Assembly (NCBI GenBank): GCA_031385005.1
Contig: JANNBB010000035.1
Span: forward strand, 1-64,000
Length of the DNA: 64,000 nt
DNA from: JADKIH01 sp031385005
GTDB taxonomy: Bacteria > Bacteroidota > Bacteroidia > AKYH767-A > 2013-40CM-41-45
Reading direction: 5' to 3'
Below the pieces are notes generated by a model. The model worked only from the letters and a program-made list of their open reading frames with translations, had not been told where the DNA came from and ran no database searches. This document shows positions 56,205-64,000 of the stretch, one piece after another. The position numbers and the translations under genes are program-made. How positions within the stretch are numbered: the stretch's first letter is position 1; every line of letters begins with the position of its first letter.

Positions 56205-57474
56205 TTTTTTTGATTCCGATTGTTTCTAAAATTTTTTTTGCTGTTGCTTGAATTGCAGGTACAGCAACAGAGTTGCCGAATTGTTTATATGCGGAAGCGT
56301 CAGCAACTGGAATAATATATTTGTCCGGAAATCCTTGTAGCCTCGCCCATTCTCTTGGAGTCATTTTACGAATGCCTTCCCTATTAACAGTTCCTTTAAT
56401 ATGAGTTGTAGGAGTGTAATCGGTAATTCTGTGGTCATAAACTAAGTTCCTTTCTCTTCCCATTCCGCCAACCACAATGGCATTTGCAACCCCTTCGTCA
56501 GGGATTATTTCAAATCCGAAACCATTTCCTTTGCTTTCATGTCTTGCTTTATGATTTATTAGTGTTTGAACATATTGAGTTGACAAGAAGTATTTTGTTG
56601 CCGGAACCTTTTTCTCTTTTACATCAGCAAACTTTACTTTTTTCTTTATTGGTTTTGGGTATTCAAAGTCAGTAACTCCTTGGTCTTTTCTAAATCCAAC
56701 AATGTAAATACGTTCACGATGTTGTGGAACTCCAAAGTCTTTAGCATTTATTATTTGAGGTTCGGGAACAAAGTAATTAAGGTCGTTACGTAAAACATTT
56801 AAAATCGTTGCAAGAGTTTTGCCTCCATTGTGATTTCTTAACCCCTTTACATTTTCAAGAAAAATGGCTTTGGGCTTTTTCCGTTTTATTATTTCTGCAA
56901 CATCAAAAAACAACGTTCCTCTAGTGTCTTCAAATCCGCCACGCTTACCGGCTATTGAAAATGCCTGACAAGGAAAACCGGCACATAAAACATCAAATCC
57001 GTCAGGAATAAATTTTTTGGTTTCTTCTTTGGTTATGTCACCAAATGGAACTTCACCAAAATTTGCTCTGTAAGTTTTTTGTGCGTCTTTGTCCCACTCG
57101 CTGGTAAAAACACACTTCCCTCCTAAATTTTGCATTGCTAGTCTGAACCCACCAACGCCGGCAAATAAGTCAATGAATTTGAATTTATAATTTTCAGGTG
57201 TTGGAAATGGAACGTCATTAACTTCAAAAAGAAGCTGCTGTAAGGCATCTTCGGCAGCTAAACTTAAATTTTCTTCTTCATTTTTGTATGTTACATATTC
57301 TTTAATGGCTTTCTTTGCTTCCTTGTTGAAATGCTTAGAAACTCCATTATCAATATTATGAAGATAATGTGTGATGATAGCTTTCACATGATTAGTCGAG
57401 TTTGGCTCAACTAATCTTAATTGGAAGCCTTTTACGTCAAGCTCATCGATGCTTATTTTCTTTTTTAGTTTCAT
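56188..57474 (-). CDS. DNA (cytosine-5)-methyltransferase
   Basis: This C5 methyltransferase has 428 residues. It shows motif I DLFAGVGGFR at 102-111, motif IV CAGFPCQAFSIAGKRGGF with catalytic Cys169, motif VI ENVKGL, motif VIII QHRERIYIVGFR and motifs IX/X (RLQGFPDKY, YKQFGNSVAVPAI). An N-terminal extension of ~95 residues precedes motif I. It would protect host DNA against the adjacent HpaII-like enzyme. It overlaps vsr upstream by 32 bases. Confidence 0.93.
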   Translation of the reverse strand: MKLKKKISIDELDVKGFQLRLVEPNSTNHVKAIITHYLHNIDNGVSKHFNKEAKKAIKEYVTYKNEEENLSLAAEDALQQLLFEVNDVPFPTPENYKFKFIDLFAGVGGFRLAMQNLGGKCVFTSEWDKDAQKTYRANFGEVPFGDITKEETKKFIPDGFDVLCAGFPCQAFSIAGKRGGFEDTRGTLFFDVAEIIKRKKPKAIFLENVKGLRNHNGGKTLATILNVLRNDLNYFVPEPQIINAKDFGVPQHRERIYIVGFRKDQGVTDFEYPKPIKKKVKFADVKEKKVPATKYFLSTQYVQTLINHKARHESKGNGFGFEIIPDEGVANAIVVGGMGRERNLVYDHRITDYTPTTHIKGTVNREGIRKMTPREWARLQGFPDKYIIPVADASAYKQFGNSVAVPAIQATAKKILETIGIKKNDNRK

Positions 57475-57877
57475 TTATTACTTCTATAATTTTGTCGGTG
57501 CAAGTTCGTGAATTTTTGATTACATCCTGTCCCCAAAACCGTAAAACTTTCCACCCTAATATCAACAAATAGTCATTTACTTCAATATCACGTTGTATGT
57601 TGCGCATTATCTTTTTATACCAAAAGTTCAGATTGGATTTGTGGTCTTGTTTATGCTTTTCCCAGTCTTTACCGTGCCAAAACTCACTGTCAACAAAAAT
57701 TGCAAGTTTATATCGTTTCATTGTCATGTCGGGTTTACCGTAAACAGTCTTATCGTTTTTTCTGTATCGGTGACCAAGTCGCCAAAGCTCTTTAGCTAAA
57801 GCGGTCTCAATTTTTGAACCTGTCGCCTTAACTGCTTGCATATTTTTCCGTCTTTGTTCTTTGGTCAATTTGTCCAT
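57443..57877 (-). CDS. vsr: Very short patch repair (Vsr-like) endonuclease
   Basis: The 144-residue Vsr-type enzyme has the MQAVKATGSKIETALAKELW start, LGHRYRKNDKTVYGKPDMT and the catalytic string AIFVDSEFWHGKDWEKHK. Vsr proteins nick at T-G mismatches created by deamination of 5-methylcytosine, so its pairing with the C5 methyltransferase is functional. The motif lacks the CFWH cysteine of E. coli Vsr. It is the first gene of the operon. Confidence 0.88.
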   Translation of the reverse strand: MDKLTKEQRRKNMQAVKATGSKIETALAKELWRLGHRYRKNDKTVYGKPDMTMKRYKLAIFVDSEFWHGKDWEKHKQDHKSNLNFWYKKIMRNIQRDIEVNDYLLILGWKVLRFWGQDVIKNSRTCTDKIIEVINETKKENKHR

Positions 57878-58093
57878 AAGTTCAAAGTTGGAATTATTGT
57901 CCTGATGTTGCGTAAAATAAAATGTGCTGCAATATGTATCGGGTTCCGGAGGTCTTTGCAGCTCTTTTTATTTTGATGTAGTGTTGGCATTTAGTATGTC
58001 CGTTTAAGCACTTCCTGTTATGGGGTGTACGGTCGTTATTGCATTACTCGCTAACAATGAAATAAATTTAACCCTTCCCACCCTTCTCCTAAA
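57878..58093. other. Non-coding stretch between the vsr-first operon and the abiE side
   Basis: I see no gene or terminator. A plus-strand open frame (58020-58247) is hydrophobic but antisense to the fragment and AbiEii stop, and is not called. Confidence 0.4.
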
Positions 58094-58225
58094 TCAAATT
58101 ATCCATTCAACCTTACTTCGCTCTATAAACCGCCCTTTTTCTTTCGGTATTTCAGAGAGTTTGATTTTAATAATTGCGTTTTCAATATGTTCGTTTGTAA
58201 TATTTTTAGGTATTGTCAATCTCAC
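58094..58225 (-). pseudogene. Short fragment, possibly from a McrA-like N-terminal domain
   Basis: A 43-codon minus-strand frame from GTG (58225) reads PKNITNEHIENAIIKIKLSE, then IPKEKGRF. It is in frame after the TAA of abiEii. The INxEHIxxAIxxIxxxxIPxxxxxF look recalls the N-terminal head of ScoMcrA-like/HNH nucleases, but only the first helix-loop is left, without the YPPK part. It could be a small gene, a tail of AbiEii read past the stop, or a relic. Low certainty. Confidence 0.35.
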
Positions 58226-58243
58226 TTTTGAATTCGATTTATA

Positions 58244-59107
58244 TTAAACTTTCAATTTCTTCAAATGCCTCATTACCTCCCGTTCCACTTTATCAAAGTC
58301 CGGCAAATTTTGTATTTGTTCATTCATAGAACTTTCCCAACGGCCTCTGTATTGCGGTAGTCGTTCTACCAGTTTTTTTTGAAAATCGGTAGGGTTTAAT
58401 TTTTTAGTTGAACATTTGTTTGCGAATTCCTTTAAATACAAATTCACATCCATACCATGTTGTTCCAACAAATACCATATATCGTAAAAATCACGAGCCT
58501 GCATGCGTTGCATAACTGTACGCATTTTTTCAACTAATACTTCTTCTAAAGGATAACATAAAAGTTGATGTTCTTTTAAATCAGAATATCCAATTAAAGC
58601 GGTTTGCATTACTGGCTTAAACTCTATTTTTTCACTTTTAGAAATATCAATTTTCACTTTTTTATTATTTCCTTGTCCCCCCAACGGCCCAATGTAAGTG
58701 ATGTAAAAATTAATTCCACCTCCCGATTCTCTATCGGGATCTTGTTCATTGTTGTCAATGATTTCAAGACGAATATTTGCTTCCTCCAAAACGTATTCAA
58801 ACGTTTCTTTAAACCAGGCAAAAATTTGTTCGTTTGTTGCTTGCGCTGAGCCTGCGCCACCCTGAGTTTCCCGAAGAGTCGAAGCATCATTGTTTAACAA
58901 AGTAAAATCGAGGTCCTCCGAAAACCGGAAATCTTCAAAATATATTTTCTTTAAAACAGTTCCGCCTTTAAATACAATGGTTTTAGAAAGTTGCTCGTGT
59001 TGTGCAATGCCTTGCAATATCCACGAGAGCATATAGTCTTTTTCTATTTGTTGGTCACGAACACCTGCTTCACGCGCTTTCTGTTGTATTTCGCCAGGTT
59101 TAATCAT
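58244..59107 (-). CDS. abiEii: AbiEii-type nucleotidyltransferase toxin
   Basis: The 287-residue protein is the toxin of a type IV abiE toxin-antitoxin pair. It has the nucleotidyltransferase signature with KGGT at 47-50 and the metal-binding SEDLDF at 63-68 (Asp65, Asp67). AbiEii toxins block growth and can cause abortive infection. The start ATG overlaps the abiEi stop by four bases. An open frame with protein-like content continues after its stop for ~50 codons. Function of both is by family. Confidence 0.88.
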   Translation of the reverse strand: MIKPGEIQQKAREAGVRDQQIEKDYMLSWILQGIAQHEQLSKTIVFKGGTVLKKIYFEDFRFSEDLDFTLLNNDASTLRETQGGAGSAQATNEQIFAWFKETFEYVLEEANIRLEIIDNNEQDPDRESGGGINFYITYIGPLGGQGNNKKVKIDISKSEKIEFKPVMQTALIGYSDLKEHQLLCYPLEEVLVEKMRTVMQRMQARDFYDIWYLLEQHGMDVNLYLKEFANKCSTKKLNPTDFQKKLVERLPQYRGRWESSMNEQIQNLPDFDKVEREVMRHLKKLKV

Positions 59108-59925
59108 GTATAAATTGCAGACTTAATTGTTTCTGTTTCTAAATTTTGCTGAATGCTCCATCTGCTAATCATTTTTCCAGACTTCGGTAATTCCGTATCC
59201 AGTAATACATAAGAAGCTGTTTTTGCTTTTTGTAATTTATCTGTGATGTTATTATTTATTTCCAATAATTCTAAAAGAAACCCTAGTCGTTTAATAACTG
59301 CTTGTGATTTGAATTTTTTTGTATAGTCAAGTAGTGTATCAAATTTTAATTTTTCTTTCGAAATGTAAATCGCTCTTGCTACTTCAACAATTCCCCCAGC
59401 ATAATCGGGCTTAAACAAACAGTCAACAATTGTTTTTTCAAGATCTGAACATTCTACTTTATTAAAATTATCTATCCATATTTTCTTGGCTCCAAAAAAA
59501 TGACTTTGATTATGATAGATAAATTGAAAAGATACGTTTTTTATCTTAATTACTGATGGTCGCATTTGTTTTGAAACAACAATTTGTTCTTTCAAAGATG
59601 GCTGCGTAATTAGGTTGTGGATTTGCAATGCAGAGTAATAACCAATATAATATTGGGTATTATTTATCAAGTGTTCTGCTATTAAATGCCAGTCGGGCAT
59701 AAAGTTTTCAGCATTTGCTTCATATGGTATGATGTAATAAACTCCATCTTTTAATCTCATCAGAAGACCACGCTTTGTCATGTCACTAAGTAACTCCCGT
59801 AGTGTGCTTTCCTTTGAATCAGGCAATGCATTGTAAGCTGCTCTATAGTCAAAGCAAGTCTTTTTCTGTTCATTAAAATAGGACAGGAGTTCGTTTGATT
59901 GCGTGGAAATATATTTACTTTTCAT
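59104..59925 (-). CDS. abiEi: AbiEi-type antitoxin, transcriptional repressor
   Basis: The 273-residue protein has an N-terminal winged-helix region (LRELLSDMTKRGLLMRLKDGVYYI at ~42-65) and a C-terminal antitoxin domain (WHLIAEHLINNTQYYIGYYSAL, CSDLEKTIVDCLFKPDYAGG). Family members repress their own promoter by binding inverted repeats, and here two identical palindromes lie upstream. It is operonic with abiEii by ATGA overlap. Confidence 0.85.
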   Translation of the reverse strand: MKSKYISTQSNELLSYFNEQKKTCFDYRAAYNALPDSKESTLRELLSDMTKRGLLMRLKDGVYYIIPYEANAENFMPDWHLIAEHLINNTQYYIGYYSALQIHNLITQPSLKEQIVVSKQMRPSVIKIKNVSFQFIYHNQSHFFGAKKIWIDNFNKVECSDLEKTIVDCLFKPDYAGGIVEVARAIYISKEKLKFDTLLDYTKKFKSQAVIKRLGFLLELLEINNNITDKLQKAKTASYVLLDTELPKSGKMISRWSIQQNLETETIKSAIYT

Positions 59926-59933
59926 AGTGTTTT

Positions 59934-59952
59934 TGTCAGGATAAACCTGACA
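59934..59952 (-). promoter_or_regulatory. abiE operator 1, palindrome near the transcription start
   Basis: TGTCAGG-ATAAA-CCTGACA is a perfect 7-bp palindrome, identical to the one at 60017-60035. A -7-like element TATCTTTC (59963-59970, one mismatch) lies between them, so operator 1 would sit at or just after the start site, in the leader of abiEi. Confidence 0.8.
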
Positions 59953-60016
59953 ATATTGATACGAAAGATAAGTTATTTTTTCTTTTTTTCTAAAAAATTA
60001 TGTTTTATATCGTAAT

Positions 60017-60035
60017 TGTCAGGATAAACCTGACA
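60017..60035 (-). promoter_or_regulatory. abiE operator 2, upstream palindrome
   Basis: It is identical to operator 1, with its centre 83 bases away (about eight helical turns). The flanks also match partly (GATATGAAAC here against GATACGAAAG), so a segment of ~35 bp was duplicated. The remaining 60036-60234 holds nothing recognised. Confidence 0.8.
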
Positions 60036-60234
60036 TAAGTGATATGAAACATCATTACTCAATGATCATTATCCTAAAAGAAACTATTTTCCTATGTCGA
60101 AGGACTAATTCCATGTTGGATTATCTGCTGGCAATTTTAAATTTGAAATTTATGGATCTAATCATTTTAATGAAATATTCGCAACCGTTAAAAAGCTTAC
60201 CTGTTTCATACTTGAAATAAAAATACTTCCCCAC

Positions 60235-61005
60235 CTACTCCCCCCTAAAAACCGCCTTCCTCTTCTCCAAAAACGATTGCACCCCTTCTTTGAAATCCGC
60301 CGTCAGCCCTGCCTGGGCTTGGAGTTTTTCTTCTTGCTTTAATTGTTCTTGCAGGGAATTTGTCATGGAGCTGTTCAGTAATTGTTTTGTTAAGCCAAGT
60401 GCTTTAGTTGGCATTTCAGATAATGTAACAGCTATCTGCCAGCTTTCTTTTTCAAAAACATCGTCTTCAAAAACTTTATATATCATTCCTATTTTCTGAG
60501 CATCTTCTGCACTTAGTTTTTCTCCTAACATCATCAAGGCAGTTGCTTGTTGCATGCCTACCAGACGCGGAAGAAAATAGGTTCCGCCACTGTCGGGTAT
60601 CAAAGCGATTTTACTAAAGGCCTGGATAAACGTCGCCGACTTGGCTGCAACAACAATGTCGCAGCACAAGGCCACATTCGCTCCGGCTCCTGCTGCAATT
60701 CCATTCACGGCACACACTACGGGCTTTTTCATTTCTCTTATACCCAGTATTATCGGGTTGTAGTGCTGATCTACAATTTGCTCGATCGTTCTTCCATTGG
60801 GCTCTATCGCTTCCGATAAATCCTGCCCTGCTGAAAATGCTTTTCCCGTCGCACTGAAATAAACGGCGCGCACCTTGTCGTTGCTGCTGCAATCTCTCAA
60901 TGCTTCCTGAAGTCCCAATGCCATTGCCCGATTAAAGCTGTTAAACTTTTCCGGACGATTCAACATTATTTTTCCAACACTTCCCTCAATGGTATAGTTA
61001 ATCAT
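60235..61005 (-). CDS. paaG: 2-(1,2-epoxy-1,2-dihydrophenyl)acetyl-CoA isomerase (enoyl-CoA hydratase family)
   Basis: The 256-residue crotonase-fold protein has the AFSAGQDLSEA oxyanion string near residue 56, NGIAAGAGANVALCCDIVVAA and FSKIALIPDSGGTYFLPRLVG. These match PaaG, which converts ring epoxide to oxepin-CoA in phenylacetate degradation. It is last in the minus-strand paa cluster, 85 bases after paaD, so co-transcription is likely. Other enoyl-CoA hydratases are possible, but context supports PaaG. Confidence 0.88.
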   Translation of the reverse strand: MINYTIEGSVGKIMLNRPEKFNSFNRAMALGLQEALRDCSSNDKVRAVYFSATGKAFSAGQDLSEAIEPNGRTIEQIVDQHYNPIILGIREMKKPVVCAVNGIAAGAGANVALCCDIVVAAKSATFIQAFSKIALIPDSGGTYFLPRLVGMQQATALMMLGEKLSAEDAQKIGMIYKVFEDDVFEKESWQIAVTLSEMPTKALGLTKQLLNSSMTNSLQEQLKQEEKLQAQAGLTADFKEGVQSFLEKRKAVFRGE

Positions 61006-61090
61006 CTGCTTTTATTTTTTAATTGATTGGTGATTTAATTCTCTCCTTAATGAAGGAAAGATAGTAATTTTATAAAAATTAGTTCAATTC

Positions 61091-61573
61091 TCAATGGCAT
61101 TTAAACTGATCAAACGGTTCTCTGCATGCATTGCAAGTATACAGTGCCTTACATGCCGTTGAGCCAAACAAACTTACCAACTTCACATCTGTGGAGCCGC
61201 AACGCGGACATGCTGCTTGCCGGTCACCCGATATCAGATTCTTTAAACTCCTCTTGCCCGGTGGCGAAATCCCGTATTTTCTTAGTTTCTCTTTCGCTTC
61301 TTCATTCATCCAGTCTGTCGTCCATACCGGTGAGTAAACCAGTTTCACTTCCACATCTTTAATTCCCTGCTCGTGAAGTTTAACCTTTATCTCATCTTCA
61401 ATCGCCCGCATCGCCGGACAACCACTATACGTCGGTGTTATCGTAACAATCACTTTCTCACCTTCCACTTCAACCGAACGTAGAATTCCCAATTCCGAAA
61501 TGCTAATCACCGGAATTTCCGGATCAGGAATTTCTGATAAAAGAGAAACAATACTTTCTTTTGTATGTGTCAC
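61091..61573 (-). CDS. paaD: Phenylacetyl-CoA epoxidase subunit PaaD
   Basis: The 160-residue protein has a DUF59/MIP18-like domain (DPEIPVISISELGILRSVEV, TPTYSGCPAMRAIEDEI) and a C-terminal zinc-ribbon-like part (CPRCGSTDVK...CNACREPFDQFKCH). PaaD matures or supports the PaaABCE monooxygenase and resembles Fe-S assembly proteins. It lies 52 bases downstream of paaC. Confidence 0.94.
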   Translation of the reverse strand: MTHTKESIVSLLSEIPDPEIPVISISELGILRSVEVEGEKVIVTITPTYSGCPAMRAIEDEIKVKLHEQGIKDVEVKLVYSPVWTTDWMNEEAKEKLRKYGISPPGKRSLKNLISGDRQAACPRCGSTDVKLVSLFGSTACKALYTCNACREPFDQFKCH

Positions 61574-61625
61574 CGGATGATTGTATTAAAAAAAGTTTGA
61601 TAAGACGAAAACAACGCAAACGACA

Positions 61626-62390
61626 TTACCACTCAGCACCCGGATAGGACCTCGGAAGTATTTGCATCTCTGCTAAAATATGTCCAAGATACTCTGTATG
61701 ATTTCCTAATATACCTCCTGTGATCATGAAATTATCTTCCGGAAATACGAGTGTCGCTTGTAAAAAAACTTCGCGAATTTTCTTTTCCCAATCTTTCTTT
61801 ACTTCATGGAGATCAACAGCAATTCCTTCTTTGATTAGAATCTTATCCGTTTCATTCATCAAAAATAGATCGCCAGTATATCGCCACAATTCGTTGAGTG
61901 CATGGTTGATTTTTTCATGACTCTCTTTCGTGCCATCGCCTAATCGGTATGTCCATTCTGTAGCGTGACGTACGTGATAAGCCACTTCCTTAAATGACTT
62001 CTCCGCCAATCCTGCAAACATCGCATCCTTACTTTTTTTCAACCTATCGAAGAAATAAAATTGAAAAGTACTGATGAATAGCTGTCGCAAAATAGTTTGT
62101 GCAAAGTCACCGTTCGGCTGCTCTGCCAGCAATGTGTTTTTATATTCCCTCGCATCACGGAAAAAAGCAAGTTCATCTTCCGTTCTTTTTTTCTCTTCCA
62201 AACTTCCTGCATACGTTAAAAAAGCGCGTGATTGTCCGATGAGGTCGAGTGAAATGTTCGTCAGTGCAATATCTTCTTCTAAAATAGGTCCGTGTCCGCA
62301 CCATTCACCCAGACGTTGACCAAGTATCAGACTGGTATCGCCTATGCGGAGAGCATACTCCGATATAAATTCATTCATTGATTTATTCAT
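61626..62390 (-). CDS. paaC: Phenylacetyl-CoA epoxidase subunit PaaC
   Basis: The 254-residue structural subunit pairs with PaaA. It has WCGHGPILEEDIALTNISLDL, VRHATEWTYRLGDGTKESH and GILGNHTEYLGHILAEMQ, all PaaC hallmarks. It is a ferritin-like fold with reduced metal ligands. It lies 14 bases downstream of paaB. The start ATG at 62390 precedes MNEFISEYALRIGD, and the second ATG at 62378 is possible. Confidence 0.95.
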   Translation of the reverse strand: MNKSMNEFISEYALRIGDTSLILGQRLGEWCGHGPILEEDIALTNISLDLIGQSRAFLTYAGSLEEKKRTEDELAFFRDAREYKNTLLAEQPNGDFAQTILRQLFISTFQFYFFDRLKKSKDAMFAGLAEKSFKEVAYHVRHATEWTYRLGDGTKESHEKINHALNELWRYTGDLFLMNETDKILIKEGIAVDLHEVKKDWEKKIREVFLQATLVFPEDNFMITGGILGNHTEYLGHILAEMQILPRSYPGAEW

Positions 62391-62404
62391 GATACAACAA
62401 TGCT

Positions 62405-62689
62405 TTATTCAAAACTAACTCCGGGTGTTTTATAAAAATTCGGGTGACGGTAAATCTTGTCATTAGCCGGATCGAAGAAAGAGGATACATCTTCCGGTGT
62501 ACTCGAAATAATGTTTTCTGATAAGACTACCCAAATACATGTTGCCTCATTTCTGCGTGAATAGACATCGCGCGCATTCTGCAGAGCAATTTCTTTATCC
62601 GGAGCATGCACATTTCCTGCATGCTCAAATGGTAATCCTGATTTCTTTTGTAAGAAAACCTCCCACAAAGGCCATTGTGATGAACTCAT
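62405..62689 (-). CDS. paaB: Phenylacetyl-CoA epoxidase subunit PaaB
   Basis: The 94-residue subunit links the PaaA/PaaC dimers. WPLWEVFLQKKSGLPFEHAG, VHAPDKEIALQNARDVYSRR and FYKTPGVSFE are family strings. It sits 10 bases after paaA, in one operon. Confidence 0.95.
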   Translation of the reverse strand: MSSSQWPLWEVFLQKKSGLPFEHAGNVHAPDKEIALQNARDVYSRRNEATCIWVVLSENIISSTPEDVSSFFDPANDKIYRHPNFYKTPGVSFE

Positions 62690-62699
62690 AGTTTTTTTA

Positions 62700-63641
62700 T
62701 TATGCAGCTACTTGTTTAGACGACTGTTTACGCGCATATGCTTCTGCGGCTTCTCTTACCCATGTTCCTTTTTCATGCGCATCATTGCGTGATTGTAAAC
62801 GTTCTTTATTACAAATTCCATTTCCTTTAATCACATTAAAGAATTCTTCCCAATTGATTTCTCCATGTTGGTAGTGCTTCGTCTTTTCATCCCACTTCAA
62901 ATTGACATCCGGAATTTTTATTCCGATATTTTCGGCCTGTGGAATTGTACGGTCAATAAAGCGCTGACGCAAATCGTCGTTGGTATAACGTTTCACTTTC
63001 CAGCGCATCAACTCGGCTGTGTTGGGTGAATCTTTATCGGAGGGACCAAACATCATCAAGGCCGGCCACCAAAAGCGATTGACAGAATCCTGCGCCATTG
63101 CCTGCTGCTCTTTCGTTCCTTTCATCAAAGTTGCAAGAATTTCATAGCCCTGTTTGTGGTGGAAATTTTCTTCCTTACAAATACGAACCATCGCTCTCGC
63201 ATATGGTCCATAAGAACATTTAGCTAAAGCTGTTTGATTTACAATAGCTGCTCCATCAACTAACCACCCAATCGAACCCATATCGGCCCACGAGAGCGTT
63301 GGGTAATTGAAAATGCTGGAGTATTTCGCTTTGCCGGAAAGTAAGTCATTGGTCAATTCGTCGCGACTAACATTTAGCGTTTCTGTTCCGCTGTAAATGT
63401 AAAGACCATGTCCGGCTTCATCCTGAACTTTTGCCAACAATACTGCTTTACGTCGCAAACTCGGAGCGCGTGTTATCCAATTTCCTTCAGGCAACATTCC
63501 TACAATTTCAGAATGCGCATGCTGACTCATTATTCTTATTAGTTGCTTGCGATATCTTTCCGGCATCCAGTCTTTCGCCTCTATTATTTCTCCACCGGCA
63601 ATCTTTGCCTCAAATTGTTTTTCTCTTTCCTGTTCAGTCAT
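62700..63641 (-). CDS. paaA: Phenylacetyl-CoA epoxidase catalytic subunit PaaA
   Basis: This is the di-iron catalytic subunit, 313 residues. It converts phenylacetyl-CoA to ring-1,2-epoxyphenylacetyl-CoA with O2. VQDEAGHGLYIYSGTETL (E, ExxH ligands), EENFHHKQGYEILATLMKG and the WPALMMFGPSDKDSPN string are diagnostic. It is first of the paaABCDG cluster. paaE, paaZ and paaK are not in the window. Upstream, an AATATTTG sequence is a one-mismatch -7 candidate. Confidence 0.96.
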   Translation of the reverse strand: MTEQEREKQFEAKIAGGEIIEAKDWMPERYRKQLIRIMSQHAHSEIVGMLPEGNWITRAPSLRRKAVLLAKVQDEAGHGLYIYSGTETLNVSRDELTNDLLSGKAKYSSIFNYPTLSWADMGSIGWLVDGAAIVNQTALAKCSYGPYARAMVRICKEENFHHKQGYEILATLMKGTKEQQAMAQDSVNRFWWPALMMFGPSDKDSPNTAELMRWKVKRYTNDDLRQRFIDRTIPQAENIGIKIPDVNLKWDEKTKHYQHGEINWEEFFNVIKGNGICNKERLQSRNDAHEKGTWVREAAEAYARKQSSKQVAA

Positions 63642-63923
63642 AAATTTTTATGTTTTTCTGAATTATTTAGGTAATCAAATATTAATTGATAAGATTTTTG
63701 TTCAGTAAATCTCCAGGATATTACGGTTGCAATAAATGATTAATATCAGTTAAATTAAACAACAGTTAATAATTGGATAAATAGGGATTTATGGCTTTAA
63801 AGATAAGGATTTTGAATAGATTTTCCACATTTTTTTGCATACAAATACTGCTCTATTGCAAAGAAAACGAACAAAATCCTTCCCTAAAGAGTCGGGATAA
63901 TTTTCTTACTTGCAGTGATTTTC

Positions 63924-64000
63924 ATGTCCTCCGAAAAAAGAAAAATAATCATCTCAGTCGTCAGTGACCTCGTTACCGATCAACGTGTTAACCGGGCCGC
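63924..64000 (+). CDS. Glycosyltransferase-like gene, partial at the window end
   Basis: A plus-strand ATG opens a frame reading MSSEKRKIIISVVSDLVTDQ, then RVNRA, that runs off the window. This is a typical start of family 4-like glycosyltransferases in Bacteroidota (IxSVxxDLxTDQRVxxx). TAATTTTC (one mismatch) about 30 bases upstream could be its -7 element. It is divergent from paaA. Only 25 codons are seen. Confidence 0.6.
   Translation, partial: MSSEKRKIIISVVSDLVTDQRVNRA

Noticed and set aside
58020..58247. 75-codon plus-strand hydrophobic frame
   Set aside because: It is antisense to the fragment and AbiEii stop, has no domain or promoter, and looks like an opposite-strand shadow.
1..64000. 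tRNA, rRNA or CRISPR arrays
   Set aside because: No cloverleaf-like T-loop strings, rRNA or regular repeat-spacer arrays were found by eye; a tRNAscan run could still find a missed one.

Overview
The window looks like chromosomal DNA of a Bacteroidota bacterium, probably an environmental member near Chitinophagales/Sphingobacteriales (inference). Three things point there. Seven secreted proteins end in a type IX secretion (T9SS) type A sorting domain. Genes are preceded by the Bacteroidota -7 promoter element TAnnTTTG rather than by Shine-Dalgarno sequences. The gene content fits: kynurenine pathway, FeoAB, GcvP, and a Bacteroidota-style GyrB.

Layout. 1-10.3 kb: a 169-bp tandem repeat, then three T9SS cargo genes, one frameshifted and one a 2112-residue M4 metalloprotease. 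10.5-22.2 kb: housekeeping genes (fumC, manC, an aminotransferase, a SprT-like protein, a DUF3857-like protein, feoAB with a palindromic promoter, a 46-residue lipoprotein not called by a standard ORF cut-off, and an MlaE/MlaF-type ABC transporter). 22.3-27.7 kb: three further T9SS cargo genes. 27.7-49 kb: core metabolism and information genes (gcvP, hemL, kynU-kmo, a PAP2_C-type phosphatase, a methyltransferase, an MBL hydrolase, an M20 amidohydrolase, gyrB, dnaX, HU) with some uncharacterised membrane proteins. Two copies of a ~317-320-bp element with terminal inverted repeats sit between convergent gene pairs, at 11.9 kb and 44.05 kb.

49.3-60 kb is an accessory, defence-type region. It holds a kelch T9SS protein, a relic of an IS30-family transposase, and a rhomboid protease gene broken by an in-frame TGA and a frameshift. 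Next comes a tightly packed minus-strand operon: Vsr-like endonuclease, C5 cytosine methyltransferase, HpaII-family restriction enzyme, a protein with a DGQHR-like motif, and a protein with a HEPN-like Rx4H motif. A small fragment follows that may come from a McrA-like N-terminal domain, and then an AbiEi/AbiEii toxin-antitoxin pair with two identical 19-bp palindromic operators. 60.2-63.6 kb carries the phenylacetate catabolism genes paaA-paaB-paaC-paaD-paaG, and the window ends inside a divergent glycosyltransferase-like gene.

The best candidate for an undescribed system is the restriction-modification operon, whose last two genes (DGQHR-like and HEPN-like) are not part of the standard HpaII kit. 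The TIR-bearing repeat and the duplicated abiE operator are the clearest non-coding structures. No tRNA, rRNA or CRISPR array was seen. All family calls come from reading motifs, not from database searches.
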